This document shows positions 7,759 to 16,489 of a stretch of DNA of 64,000 nucleotides, piece by piece. A program made the position numbers and the translations under genes. Each line of letters begins with the position of its first letter. Positions within the stretch are counted from its first letter, which is position 1. The notes under the pieces were generated by a model. That model was not told the DNA's origin. It ran no database searches and saw nothing but the letters and a program-made list of their open reading frames with translations. The stretch lies in assembly GCA_036563805.1 (NCBI GenBank), contig DATCLS010000062.1, forward strand, positions 74,427-138,426, given 5' to 3'. This stretch comes from DATCLS01 sp036563805. Lineage in GTDB: Bacteria; Actinomycetota; Acidimicrobiia; Acidimicrobiales; VFJN01.

Positions 7759-9894
7759 ATGTCCGAGAACCCTGACGACACAGCGGCGGGCACGGAACCC
7801 ACCGAGCCCGAGGGGGCTACCGACCCCGCCGGCGGCACTGCGTCCGACACCACCTCCGACACCCCGGCCTCCACGGCCACCACGGCGGACCCCACCCCCG
7901 ATCCCGCCGGGGACGACTCCCCCTCCGGCCTCTGGACCCGCCGGCGAGCGCTGGGGGTGATCGGGGCGGGCGGCGTCGCCGGCGTCAGCTACCTGCTCCT
8001 GCGGAACGTGTTCGGCGACGAGGGCGCACGCGTCAGCCAGCGGGGCGGCGCCTCGGCCAGCCGCGAGGTCCGCACGGCCGAGGCCGGCGACACGACGACC
8101 ACCACCGACGGCGAGACCGTCGGCGACCTGGCCCGGTGGAGCGACCCGGCCACCTGGGGCGGGCGGGTGCCCGGTCCCGGCGACGTGGCCGTGGTCCGCC
8201 GCCCGGTGCTGCTGGACACCGACGCCGAGACCGACGGCGTGCGCATCACGCCCGACGGCGAGCTGGTGTTCGACCCCGAGGCCAGCCGCACGCTGCGGAC
8301 CACCGCCAACATCACCGTCGACGGGGCCCTGCGCATGCGGCCGGCCAACGGCGACGTCGTCCACCGCATCACGTTCCCGGACATCGACGAGAGCGCCATC
8401 ACCGGCGGCCACACCCACGTCCCGCTGGCCACCGACGTCGGCATCTGGACGATGGGGGCCGGCGTGCTCGACGTCGCCGGCACGGCCAAGACGGCCTGGA
8501 CCCGGGCGACCGGCGCGCTGCGGGCGGGCGCGCAGCGGATCGAGGTCGAGGACGCCACCGGCTGGCGGCCGGGCGACGAGATCGTGGTCACGCCGACCGA
8601 GCCCGCCACCGTCGACGGTTACACCGACCACTTCGACCGGGTCCGCATCGCCGCGGTCGACGGCCGCACCGTCCGGCTGGAGCGGCCGCTGGAGCACCCC
8701 CACCCGGCGGTCACCGTGCGCGAGGGCGTGACCTGGACGGCCGAGGTGCTCAACCTCACCCGCAACACGGTCATCGAGGGCACGCCCGACGGGCGGACCC
8801 ACCTGATGATCCTGTCGTCACGGCCCCAGCAGCTGTCGTACCTCGAGCTGCCTCACTTCGGGCCCCAGACCGCCAACCCCGACGGCGACGCGCCGATGGG
8901 CGTCCTCGGCCGCTACGGCGTGCACTTCCACATGGTGGGCGACGCCTCGCGGGGCTCGGTCGTCGAGGGCGTCGTGGCCCGCGACGGCGGGAACCACGCC
9001 TTCGTGGCCCACCTGTCGAACGGCGTGACGTTCCGCGACTGCATCGCCCACGACACGGCCGAGGACCCGTACTGGTGGGACTTCGCCCCCGAGGACGCGC
9101 CCGACACGGTCCCGTCGCACGACATCGTGTACGAGCGGTGCATCGCCCATCGGGTCCGCCACGGAAGCGACCGCTACGGGCTGACCGGGTTCATGCTGGG
9201 CTCGGGGCGGGGCAACGTGGCCCGGGGCTGCGTGGCCGTGGCGGTCATGGGCGACACCGAGTCGGCGTCGGGCTTCGAGTGGACCTCGGCGTCGCACGAC
9301 CCCCGCCACACGTGGGTCTTCGAGGACAACCTCTCGCACAACATCGCCAACAGCGGCCTGTACTACTGGCAGAGCGAGATCCCGAAGTCGTACGTCGACC
9401 GGTTCACGAGCTACCACAACGGCCACGGCATGTTCGCCGGGTCGTACTCGAACATGGTCTCGTACCGTGACTGCACGATCTACGCCTGCCGGGAGTCGGG
9501 CCTGACCATCAACGCCGTGCCCGACGCCCCCCAGCGCGAGGGCGAGACGATCACGTTCGAGCGGATGTACGTCGACCAGGCCGGCATCACCGACTACGCG
9601 GTCGACATCACCGAGCACGTCGTCGACAGCGAGCTGGAGACGGCCCTCACCGAGTGCACGTTCAAGGGCGGCCGCGAGGCCCAGGTGGCCATCCCCCAGG
9701 GCGGGGAGTTCAGCCAGCTCTACCGCTTCGACGACTGCTCGTTCGAGGGCAACGCCTTCTGGCTGGCCGACGACGTGCCGGCCAGCACAACCCTGCGGGT
9801 GAACGACGCCCAGCACGGGTCGGTCGTCCTGCGCCGGGCCGACCAGGACGGCGAGCTCAACCGCGACTGGAACGCCGCGGTCAGCCCCGCGTAG
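7759..9894 (+). CDS. G8-domain/right-handed beta-helix protein, probably Tat-exported
   Basis: This 711-residue protein opens with an acidic Thr/Pro/Asp-rich stretch of about 57 residues. A twin-arginine-like signal follows (TRRRALGVIGAGG, about residues 60-72) with a hydrophobic run to about 82. A G8-like domain begins with WSDPATWGGRVPGPGD (from about residue 127), the motif seen in animal CEMIP/TMEM2/PKHD1L1 proteins. The rest shows many parallel-beta-helix repeats with conserved His and Asn ladders (for example GVHFHMVGDA and LSHNIANSGLYYWQSE), as in polysaccharide lyases and epimerases. It likely binds or trims the exported polysaccharide outside the cell. GAGGGACGG just before the ATG is a good ribosome-binding site. 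Confidence 0.78.
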   Translation: MSENPDDTAAGTEPTEPEGATDPAGGTASDTTSDTPASTATTADPTPDPAGDDSPSGLWTRRRALGVIGAGGVAGVSYLLLRNVFGDEGARVSQRGGASASREVRTAEAGDTTTTTDGETVGDLARWSDPATWGGRVPGPGDVAVVRRPVLLDTDAETDGVRITPDGELVFDPEASRTLRTTANITVDGALRMRPANGDVVHRITFPDIDESAITGGHTHVPLATDVGIWTMGAGVLDVAGTAKTAWTRATGALRAGAQRIEVEDATGWRPGDEIVVTPTEPATVDGYTDHFDRVRIAAVDGRTVRLERPLEHPHPAVTVREGVTWTAEVLNLTRNTVIEGTPDGRTHLMILSSRPQQLSYLELPHFGPQTANPDGDAPMGVLGRYGVHFHMVGDASRGSVVEGVVARDGGNHAFVAHLSNGVTFRDCIAHDTAEDPYWWDFAPEDAPDTVPSHDIVYERCIAHRVRHGSDRYGLTGFMLGSGRGNVARGCVAVAVMGDTESASGFEWTSASHDPRHTWVFEDNLSHNIANSGLYYWQSEIPKSYVDRFTSYHNGHGMFAGSYSNMVSYRDCTIYACRESGLTINAVPDAPQREGETITFERMYVDQAGITDYAVDITEHVVDSELETALTECTFKGGREAQVAIPQGGEFSQLYRFDDCSFEGNAFWLADDVPASTTLRVNDAQHGSVVLRRADQDGELNRDWNAAVSPA

Positions 9895-9903
9895 CCGGCG
9901 TCG

Positions 9904-11058
9904 TCAACCCGGCGTAGCCGGCACCGACGACGACGCCGGGGCCGAGGCCGACGGCGAGCCCCGCCCCGCCCCGGCCGCCGCCAGCCGGTCGGCGAGCTGC
10001 CCCATGGTCACGGTGTCGAGCCGCCCGGCGTCGCGCAGGCCGGCCGCCGCCGCGCAGATGCGGTCGAGCGCGGCGATCGCCCGGTCGGGGGCGGCCGTGA
10101 GGTTGTAGGGGTGGAACCACAGGTGGAACAGGCTGCGGTGCCGGGCCGCCTGCCGGAGCCGGGCCACCGGTCGCCGCACCCACGCCGCCACCGGGAGCCG
10201 GGGCCGCTGGGTGGCGGGGGCGAACAGGTAGGTCTGGGGCAGGTTCCACACGCCCGCCGGGTGGCGAGCCGGGCGCGCCGCCGAGCCGGCCAGCGGGCGG
10301 ATCCGATCGACGGCCCGCAGCGCGGCCCGGGCCCACGGCGGGCGCCCGGCGAACGCCGGGCGGGGCCGGCCACCCCGGTAGGCCACGTACCCGTGGGCCG
10401 GGAGCCGCTCGACGTGGCCGATCGAGTTGCGGGGGAACACGAACGACCGCAGCTCGACGCCCAGCGCGCGGGCGGCGGCGGCGCTGGCCGCCAGCTCGGA
10501 GTCGAGCACCTCGGGCCCGCACCCGTCGTCGCCGGCCATGAGGTGGGAGAACCCGTGGCAGGCCAGCTCCTGCTCGACCGGGCAAGCCCGGATGCGCTCG
10601 ACGAGGTCGCGGCCGTAGAACGCCGGCGCGGCGTCGAGCGTGGCGCAGGGGTCGATGGCGAACCAGTCGCGGTCGCCCAGCCAACCGTAGGCGGGACGGG
10701 CCAGGTCGGGGTGGGGCCGCCCGTCCGGGCCGGCCTCGCAGCGGTCGAGGAACAGGTGCCCGACGAGCGCCCAGGTGGCCGCGATCCGGTGCCGCTCGAA
10801 CACCGCCAGCGCCGCGTCGACCAGCCGGCGCTCGTCGTCGTAGTCGCCCCGGCGGGCCGCCGCCCGGGCCTCGTCCGGCCGGTGGGCCAGGCCCCAAGCC
10901 ATCTCGGTGTCGATCGAGACGACGAACGCTCCCCGCTCCAGCGCCACCTCGACCGGGCCGTCGGCCCGGCCGCCGGTCGCACCGGCAGCACCGCCCGAGC
11001 CCGCCGCGCCGCCCGTCCCGCCTGCGCCCGTGTCCGTCACGCCCGCCTCCTCGCTCAC
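9904..11058 (-). CDS. Divergent polysaccharide deacetylase-like (NodB-fold) protein
   Basis: This 384-residue protein has the CE4-type start of the catalytic barrel in the form FVVSIDTEMAWGL, the pattern of the PuuE/large NodB subgroup rather than the classical TFDDG. It is followed by LACHGFSHLMAGDDGC with histidines for metal binding and by a C-terminal FHLWFHPYNLT motif. The GTG at 11058 overlaps the stop of the upstream glycosyltransferase by 4 bases (GTGA), which decides the start. The first 25 residues are low-complexity Gly/Ala. It probably deacetylates a sugar of the glycan made by this locus. It ends 9 bases from the convergent G8 gene. Confidence 0.78.
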   Translation of the reverse strand: MSEEAGVTDTGAGGTGGAAGSGGAAGATGGRADGPVEVALERGAFVVSIDTEMAWGLAHRPDEARAAARRGDYDDERRLVDAALAVFERHRIAATWALVGHLFLDRCEAGPDGRPHPDLARPAYGWLGDRDWFAIDPCATLDAAPAFYGRDLVERIRACPVEQELACHGFSHLMAGDDGCGPEVLDSELAASAAAARALGVELRSFVFPRNSIGHVERLPAHGYVAYRGGRPRPAFAGRPPWARAALRAVDRIRPLAGSAARPARHPAGVWNLPQTYLFAPATQRPRLPVAAWVRRPVARLRQAARHRSLFHLWFHPYNLTAAPDRAIAALDRICAAAAGLRDAGRLDTVTMGQLADRLAAAGAGRGSPSASAPASSSVPATPG

Positions 11059-12203
11059 CGCCGGCCCGCCCGCCGCTCCAGCAGGTCGCCGAGCTGGTCG
11101 GCCACCGCGTCGAGTGCGTAGCGCTCGGCCCACGTCGCCGCGGCGCGGGCCCGCTCGCCGCGGTCGGGCGCCTGGGCGGCGGCGACGATGGCCTTGCCCA
11201 GCGCCTCGACCGAGCCGGTGGGCGCCAGCCAGGCGTGCTCGCCGCCGTTGGTCAGCTCGGCCACGGGCGGGATGTCGAACGCCGCCACCGGCGTGCCGAG
11301 CCGCATCGCCTCGACCACCGCGCCCGGCGAGCCCTCGGACAGCGAGCTGAACGCGAACACGTCGGCCGCCGCCACCAGCGAGCGGGCGTCGGGCCGGTGG
11401 CCGAGCAGCCGGACGGCGGCGCCCAGTCCGTGGCGCTCGACGGCGGCCCGCACCGCCGCCTCGTTGGCCCCGGGCGCGCCGGCCACCAGCAGGTGGGCGT
11501 CTGGCAGCTCGGACCGGGCGGCGGCGAACGCCTCCACGAGCAGGTGCTGGGCCTTCTCGGGGACGAGCCGGGCCACGTTGACGACCAGCGGGGCGCCCGC
11601 GGGCACGCCGAGGCCGGCCCGGTCGGCGGGGCGGACGTCGCCGACGTCCACTCCCCGGGGCACGACCGAGGCCCGGTTCTCGGGCAGGCCCAGCGACGCG
11701 CAGTTGGTCCGGAGCGCCTCGACACCCACGGCCCGGTAGTGGACGTCGCCGGAGCGGGCGACGCGGGCGGCGATGGCGTGCATGACCCGGGCCCGCCAGC
11801 TGGCCTGGCCCGGCAGCAGGCGCCGGACCTGGGCCAGGTCGCCGGTGCGGTTGAACGTCGACACGACCGGCACGCCGAGGCCCCGGGCCGCCAGCTGCCC
11901 GACGAGGTTGCCGGTGACGAGGCTGGTGTGGACGACGTCGGGCCGCCAGGGCCGCAGGATCGCCCGCACCCGGCGGGCCGCCAGCGGCCAGGTGCGCGCC
12001 GCCCGGGCGGCCCGGAAGCCGAGCGGCACCACCTCGATGCCGGCGTCGGCCAGGCGCTCGTCGAGCTGGTCCTGCTCGAACAGCCGGACCACGATCTGGT
12101 CGAACCGCCCGGCCAGGGCGACGGCCTCGTCGACCAGGCGGTTCTCGGCCCCGCCCGACCCGGCCAGCGAGTCGATGACGTGGGCGACCCGCAGGCGGGT
12201 CAC
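11055..12203 (-). CDS. GT4-family glycosyltransferase
   Basis: This 382-residue retaining glycosyltransferase begins VTRLRVAHVIDSLAGSGGAE, with the N-terminal GT-B loop for acceptor binding. The donor site shows VNVARLVPEKAQHLLVEAF and the EX7E motif EGSPGAVVE. I chose the GTG at 12203: a GAGGGG ribosome-binding site sits about 7 bases upstream, and the gene follows the hydrolase stop by 25 bases. It lies in a leftward operon (ABC permease, ABC ATPase, hydrolase, glycosyltransferase, deacetylase). Confidence 0.88.
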   Translation of the reverse strand: MTRLRVAHVIDSLAGSGGAENRLVDEAVALAGRFDQIVVRLFEQDQLDERLADAGIEVVPLGFRAARAARTWPLAARRVRAILRPWRPDVVHTSLVTGNLVGQLAARGLGVPVVSTFNRTGDLAQVRRLLPGQASWRARVMHAIAARVARSGDVHYRAVGVEALRTNCASLGLPENRASVVPRGVDVGDVRPADRAGLGVPAGAPLVVNVARLVPEKAQHLLVEAFAAARSELPDAHLLVAGAPGANEAAVRAAVERHGLGAAVRLLGHRPDARSLVAAADVFAFSSLSEGSPGAVVEAMRLGTPVAAFDIPPVAELTNGGEHAWLAPTGSVEALGKAIVAAAQAPDRGERARAAATWAERYALDAVADQLGDLLERRAGRR

Positions 12204-12228
12204 GACCCGCCCCTCGCGCTCCGGACGG

Positions 12229-13131
12229 TCACGGCCCACCCCACGACGCGTCCCGCACGACCCCGCCCGCGCGATCACCATCCCGCCCGAGCGCCAACTG
12301 GCGGGCGAACCAGGCCACGGTCGCCTCGACCAGGCTGGGACCCCCGGGCGGGCCGGCCGGCGCCACGGTCTCGACGTCGAAGGACCGCGACCGCCAGAGG
12401 GCGATGTCCTCGGCCAGGCCCCCGGGCTCGACCCCGGCGGGCAGGCCGCCGCCGGGCAGGCCCCCGGGCCCGCCCGCGGTCACGACGCCGCCCGGCCCGG
12501 CCACGTCCCCGGGACCCCAGGCCACGCCCCCGGGGCCCACGGGCACGTCGATCCCCGGCCAGGCCACGCCCCCGGGAGCCCCGGGGCCCCCAGCTCCCCC
12601 GACTCCGGGCCCGCCCAGGCCGGCGGCGGCCACGAGCAGCGGCCGGGGCTCGAGGCCGAGCAGGTCGGACAGGCGGTGGTCGGGCGCGGCCGGCTCGAAC
12701 GGCCGCCACAGCGCCACCGGCGCCCCGGGCAGATCGCGGGCGACGAGGGCGGCCACGGTCGCCCCGGCGGCGGCGCCGAGGAGGCCGACCTGGTCGAGAC
12801 CGCACTGCTGGCGGAGGTGGGCGAGGGCGGCGCGGGCGTCCTCGACCATCGTGTCGAGCGACACGGCGGCCGGGTCGCCGTCGCTGTGGCCCGTGCCCCG
12901 GTAGTGGAACCGCTGGGCGACGATGCCGGCCCGGGCCAGGTTGCGGCCCAGCCGGGCGTCGGGCAGGTAGACGGTCGTGGCGCCGTACGGCAGCGGCGAG
13001 CAGACCACGACCCCGGCCCGCGGCGGCCCGCCGGGCATGTGGCGGCACCCGAACACGAGGTCGGGCCCGCCGAAGAACTCGACCTCCTCGTACGCGGTGC
13101 CGGCGGTGGCCCCGTGTCGGAGGAGCTCCAT
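12229..13131 (-). CDS. Alpha/beta hydrolase with Gly/Pro-rich insert
   Basis: This 300-residue protein begins MELLRHGATAGTAYEEVEFF. It has an alpha/beta-hydrolase core with FHYRGTGHSDGD and a strand-nucleophile elbow at GLLGAAAGATVAAL. There the usual GxSxG serine appears to be replaced by alanine, so catalysis is doubtful. It resembles hydrolase-like partners of polysaccharide export clusters. A collagen-like Gly/Pro-rich segment of about 65 residues interrupts the fold after residue 165 or so. The ATG overlaps the ABC ATPase stop (ATGA). It could be a binding or accessory protein rather than an enzyme. Confidence 0.68.
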   Translation of the reverse strand: MELLRHGATAGTAYEEVEFFGGPDLVFGCRHMPGGPPRAGVVVCSPLPYGATTVYLPDARLGRNLARAGIVAQRFHYRGTGHSDGDPAAVSLDTMVEDARAALAHLRQQCGLDQVGLLGAAAGATVAALVARDLPGAPVALWRPFEPAAPDHRLSDLLGLEPRPLLVAAAGLGGPGVGGAGGPGAPGGVAWPGIDVPVGPGGVAWGPGDVAGPGGVVTAGGPGGLPGGGLPAGVEPGGLAEDIALWRSRSFDVETVAPAGPPGGPSLVEATVAWFARQLALGRDGDRAGGVVRDASWGGP

Positions 13132-14303
13132 CAGAGCTCCTCCACCTGCCACTTGGCCCCCACGTGGACCGGCGAGAGGCGGATGATGCCGGGCGGGCCG
13201 ACGTCGAGGTCGGGCCCGATCACGTCGAAGTGGGCGGCCGGGTGCCAGCGCAGCAGCTCGCCGCCCCGCTCGAACACGCCCGCCCACAGGAAGAACCGGC
13301 CCCGGGGCAGCGGCAGCGCGTCGATGTCGCACCGCACCTCGACCTCGCCCTGGCCCACGTCGATGTGGTGGTCGAGCAGGAAGATGGGCGCCGCGGGGCC
13401 CTCGCTCACGCCGATCGAGACCCGGCCGGGGGTGGACGTCCCCTTACGGAGCACGAGCCGGATCGACGCTGGCTCCTGCGTGCGGGGCGTGCCGTCCGGC
13501 CCCTCGATGACGGCTTTGACCAGCTGGATCGGGCCGGTCGTCGGCGACATCTCCTCGACCTGCTCGAGCGCCTGCCGGTAGGAGGTGAGCACCTGGCGGA
13601 CCGGCCCGTCCTCGCGCAGCACCCCGTTGTGGAGCCACGCCGCCCGTTCACAGATGCCTTCGACGGTGGCCAAGTCGTGCGACACGAACACGAGCGTCGT
13701 GCCCTGGTGGAGCACGTCGCGCATGCGGTCGATGCACCGCTGCTGGAACGTGGCGTCGCCCACGGCCAGCACCTCGTCGACCAGCAGCACCGCCGGCTCC
13801 AGGAACGCGGCGACCGCGAACCCGAGCCGCATCTGCATGCCGCTCGAGTAGAACTTGACCTGGCGGTCGACGGCGGTCTCGACCTGGGCGAACTCGACGA
13901 TCTGGTCGAAGCGCTCGGACACCTGGCGGCGCGACAGGCCGAGCAGCGTGCCGTAGAGGTGGATGTTCTCGCGGCCCGACAGCTCGGGGTGGATGCCCGC
14001 CCGCACCTCGATCAGGGCGCCGACGCGGCCGGCCACCTCGACGCGGCCGGCGTACGGGTACATGACCTTGGTGAGGATCTTGAGCAGCGTCGACTTGCCC
14101 GAGCCGTTGATGCCGACCAGACCCACCGACTCGCCCGGCTGGATGTCGAGGCCGACGTCGCGCAGGACCCACCGCCACTGCCGGCGCCGGCCGGTGGCGA
14201 AGCGCTTGATCTGCTTGAGCTGGGCGCGGAGCTGCAGCGGCAAGGGGTCGGCCCGGAACCGCTTCCAGACGTGCTCGGCCCGGATCGTCCCCTCAGGCAA
14301 CAT
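13131..14303 (-). CDS. wzt: ABC transporter ATPase for polysaccharide export (Wzt-like)
   Basis: This 390-residue ATPase has Walker A GINGSGKST (about residues 64-72), the signature YSSGMQMRLG, Walker B AVLLVDEVLAVGD and the H-loop FVSHD. The N-terminal RAEHVWKRF start is typical of the Wzt/TagH class. A C-terminal extension of about 135 residues resembles the carbohydrate-binding domain of Wzt proteins that recognise the finished glycan. It pairs with the permease, whose end it overlaps by 11 bases. Together they would export a lipid-linked polysaccharide across the membrane. Confidence 0.92.
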   Translation of the reverse strand: MLPEGTIRAEHVWKRFRADPLPLQLRAQLKQIKRFATGRRRQWRWVLRDVGLDIQPGESVGLVGINGSGKSTLLKILTKVMYPYAGRVEVAGRVGALIEVRAGIHPELSGRENIHLYGTLLGLSRRQVSERFDQIVEFAQVETAVDRQVKFYSSGMQMRLGFAVAAFLEPAVLLVDEVLAVGDATFQQRCIDRMRDVLHQGTTLVFVSHDLATVEGICERAAWLHNGVLREDGPVRQVLTSYRQALEQVEEMSPTTGPIQLVKAVIEGPDGTPRTQEPASIRLVLRKGTSTPGRVSIGVSEGPAAPIFLLDHHIDVGQGEVEVRCDIDALPLPRGRFFLWAGVFERGGELLRWHPAAHFDVIGPDLDVGPPGIIRLSPVHVGAKWQVEEL

Positions 14304-15147
14304 CGGCGAACCCCGTCTCCAGCCGCTTGAACAGCAGGAAGCCGCCGACCAGCCACAGCGCCGCCGACACCGCGGCGAGCGCCAGCAGCCCGCCCGGCGG
14401 GGCCTCGCCGAACAGGATCGTCTGGCGGTAGCTGTCGATGACCGGGACCAGCGGGTTCAGCGCCGAGTAGATCGGCTGCCACCCCTTGGGGATGACGTCG
14501 AGGCCATAAGCCACCGGCGTGGCGAACAGCGCCAGCTGCAGCGCCATCGGCGTGACCTGCCGCAGGTCGCGGAAGTACACGACGATGGCGGAGAGCACGA
14601 GCGTCGCCCCGATCGTGAACGCCAGCTGGATGGCCAGGAGCGCGGGGACCCAGACGATGCCGCCCTCGGGCATGAACGTGTAGCCGATGAACAGCAGGCC
14701 CAGCACCCCGGTGGCGATCAGCGTGTCGAAGGCCGCCGTCGCCACGGTCGACAGCGGGAACACCTCGCGGGGGCAGTACACCTTGTTCACCAGGCTGAGG
14801 TTCATGGTGATGCTGGTGGCGCCCTTCGACACCGAGTCGTTGAAGAACGTCCACGGCAGCAGCGCCACGTAGGTGTAGAGGGCGTACGGCACGCCCTGGG
14901 TGTCGACGTCGGCGGCCCGCTGGAAGAACAGCGAGAACACGACCATCAGCAGGATGGGCGTGAGGATCGACCAGGCGAATCCCAACTTGGTCTGCTTGTA
15001 GCGGGCCCGGAACTCGCGCTCGGCCAGCACCAGGACCAGCTCGCGCGACTCCCAGAGCTCGCGCAGCATGGCCCAGGGGCGCACCAGGCGCCGGTAGATC
15101 AGCTCGGGGGGCGGACCACCCTCGATCGTCGCTGAGGACACGCTCAC
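14293..15147 (-). CDS. wzm: ABC-2 type permease for polysaccharide export (Wzm-like)
   Basis: This protein has six predicted membrane segments and the family motif RYKQTKLGFAWSILTPILLM at the first helix. It also has an N-terminal amphipathic stretch (ELIYRRLVRPWAMLRELWE) and the conserved LNPLVPVIDSYRQ loop. It forms the membrane channel driven by the adjacent Wzt ATPase. The start is uncertain. GTG 15147 gives 284 residues and places the amphipathic helix near the N terminus. ATG 15225 lies about 33 bases downstream of a likely start site set by the TAATAT hexamer (15266-15271), and would add 26 residues. Confidence 0.88.
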   Translation of the reverse strand: MSVSSATIEGGPPPELIYRRLVRPWAMLRELWESRELVLVLAEREFRARYKQTKLGFAWSILTPILLMVVFSLFFQRAADVDTQGVPYALYTYVALLPWTFFNDSVSKGATSITMNLSLVNKVYCPREVFPLSTVATAAFDTLIATGVLGLLFIGYTFMPEGGIVWVPALLAIQLAFTIGATLVLSAIVVYFRDLRQVTPMALQLALFATPVAYGLDVIPKGWQPIYSALNPLVPVIDSYRQTILFGEAPPGGLLALAAVSAALWLVGGFLLFKRLETGFADVA

Positions 15148-15260
15148 GCGCACCCAACCGGTGTCGGACGCCTTGTGGTCATCTGATCGTGCCCCGCCCT
15201 GGGTACGTGTTGCCCGTCGTGCCATGCGGGCGGATACGAGCACCGCCGGTCCGCCCGAGA

Positions 15261-15278
15261 GTGCGATATTAACCGCAC
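15261..15278. promoter_or_regulatory. AT-rich palindrome/bidirectional promoter between divergent glycan genes
   Basis: The 18 bases GTGCGATATTAACCGCAC form an inverted repeat (GTGCG and CGCAC) around an AT-rich centre. They abut the GTG start at 15279. Read leftward the centre gives TAATAT, a good -10 for the permease operon. Read rightward it gives TATTAA 6 bases before GTG 15279, compatible with a leaderless transcript. Role inferred. Confidence 0.45.
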
Positions 15279-16403
15279 GTGACTGTGACGGGCCATGCGG
15301 GCGGAAACCCACCCAGCGTGTTGCATGTGGTTCGCTCCACCCAACGGCGGGGGGCGGAGGTTTTCGCCGTCGACCTGGCCGCCGCGCTGGAGGCCGAGGG
15401 CGTGGCGGGCCGGGTGGTGGCGCTCACGCCCGCGGCCGGCGCCGGGCCCCGGCTCGACGTCCCGGCCCTGGGGGCGCGGCCGATGGGTCCGGGCACGCTG
15501 CGGGCGCTGCGCCGGGCGGCGACCGGCGCCGGCGTCGTCGTGGCCCACGGCTCGCGGACCCTGGACGCCTGCGCGGTGGCGCTGGCCGGCTCGGGCCGCC
15601 CGTTCGTCTACCGCAGCATCGGCGACCCGGCCGCCTGGTCGGCGCACGGCGTCCGCCGGTGGCGCACCGCCCTGCTGCTGCGCCGGGCCGCCCGGGTGAC
15701 CGCCCTGTGGCCCGGGGCGGCCGACACGCTGCGGACCGTGCACGGCGTGCCGGCGGCCAAGCTCGCCGTCATCCCCAACGGCGTGGCCGTCGCCACCCAC
15801 CCCGAGCCCGGGCCCGACGACCGGGTGGCGGCCCGGTCCCACCTGGGTCTGCCGGCCGAGGCCCCGGTGGCCGTGTGCATCGGCGCCCTGAGCCCCGAGA
15901 AGCGGGTGGATGCCGCGATCGACGCCGTCGCCCGGCTCCCCGGCGTCCACCTGCTGGTCGTGGGCGGCGGGCCGGAGCGGGCCGCGCTCGAGGCCCGAGC
16001 CGCGGCCGGGCCGGCCGCCGGCCGGGTCCACTTCGCCGGCGTCCTGCCCGCCGTCGGCGACGCGCTCGCCGCGGCCGACGTGGCGGTGCTGGCCAGCCGG
16101 ACCGAGGGCATGCCCGGCGTCCTCATCGAGGCCGGCCTCGCGGCCCGGCCCTGCGTGGCCACCGCGGTCGGCGGCGTCGCGGCGGTCGTCGAGGACGGGG
16201 TCACCGGCGTGCTCGTCCCGCCGGACGGCGGGAGCACGGGCGGCCTGGCCCCCGCCCTGGCCGAGGCGCTGGCCGGCCTGCTCGACGCCGGCCCGGACCG
16301 CCGCGCCGCCCTGGGGGCGGCCGCCCGCCGCCGGTGCGTCGAGCGCTTCGCCCTGGACACGGTCGCCGGCGCCTGGGCGGCGCTGCTCCGGTCGGTCGCC
16401 TGA
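15279..16403 (+). CDS. GT4-family glycosyltransferase
   Basis: This 374-residue GT-B enzyme begins after about 12 residues with SVLHVVRSTQRRGAEVFA. The donor half contains CIGALSPEKRVDAAIDAV, LLVVGGGPERAAL and the EX7E motif EGMPGVLIE. The GTG at 15279 directly follows the palindrome, so the mRNA may be leaderless. A second in-frame GTG lies at 15285. It is divergent from the ABC exporter operon and probably shares its regulation. Confidence 0.87.
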   Translation: MTVTGHAGGNPPSVLHVVRSTQRRGAEVFAVDLAAALEAEGVAGRVVALTPAAGAGPRLDVPALGARPMGPGTLRALRRAATGAGVVVAHGSRTLDACAVALAGSGRPFVYRSIGDPAAWSAHGVRRWRTALLLRRAARVTALWPGAADTLRTVHGVPAAKLAVIPNGVAVATHPEPGPDDRVAARSHLGLPAEAPVAVCIGALSPEKRVDAAIDAVARLPGVHLLVVGGGPERAALEARAAAGPAAGRVHFAGVLPAVGDALAAADVAVLASRTEGMPGVLIEAGLAARPCVATAVGGVAAVVEDGVTGVLVPPDGGSTGGLAPALAEALAGLLDAGPDRRAALGAAARRRCVERFALDTVAGAWAALLRSVA

Positions 16404-16489
16404 GCGCGCCGGACGCGGGGGACATCGACACGGTGCGTGGCTCGACGTAGCCTGGCGCGGTTCGTGCGGTCATCGGGCGGAAGTAGGAC

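Noticed and set aside
12417..12640. Possible CRISPR or other repeat array because of recurring GGCCACG-CCCCCGGG units
   Set aside because: The units are irregular in length and encode a Gly/Pro-rich protein segment in frame; no spacers of constant size.
11235..14330. A 1,031-codon rightward open frame across the leftward glycosyltransferase, hydrolase and ABC ATPase genes
   Set aside because: The opposite strand encodes clear enzymes with intact motifs. The long frame has shuffled, Arg/His/Pro/Gly-rich sequence and arises because stop codons are rare in very GC-rich DNA.
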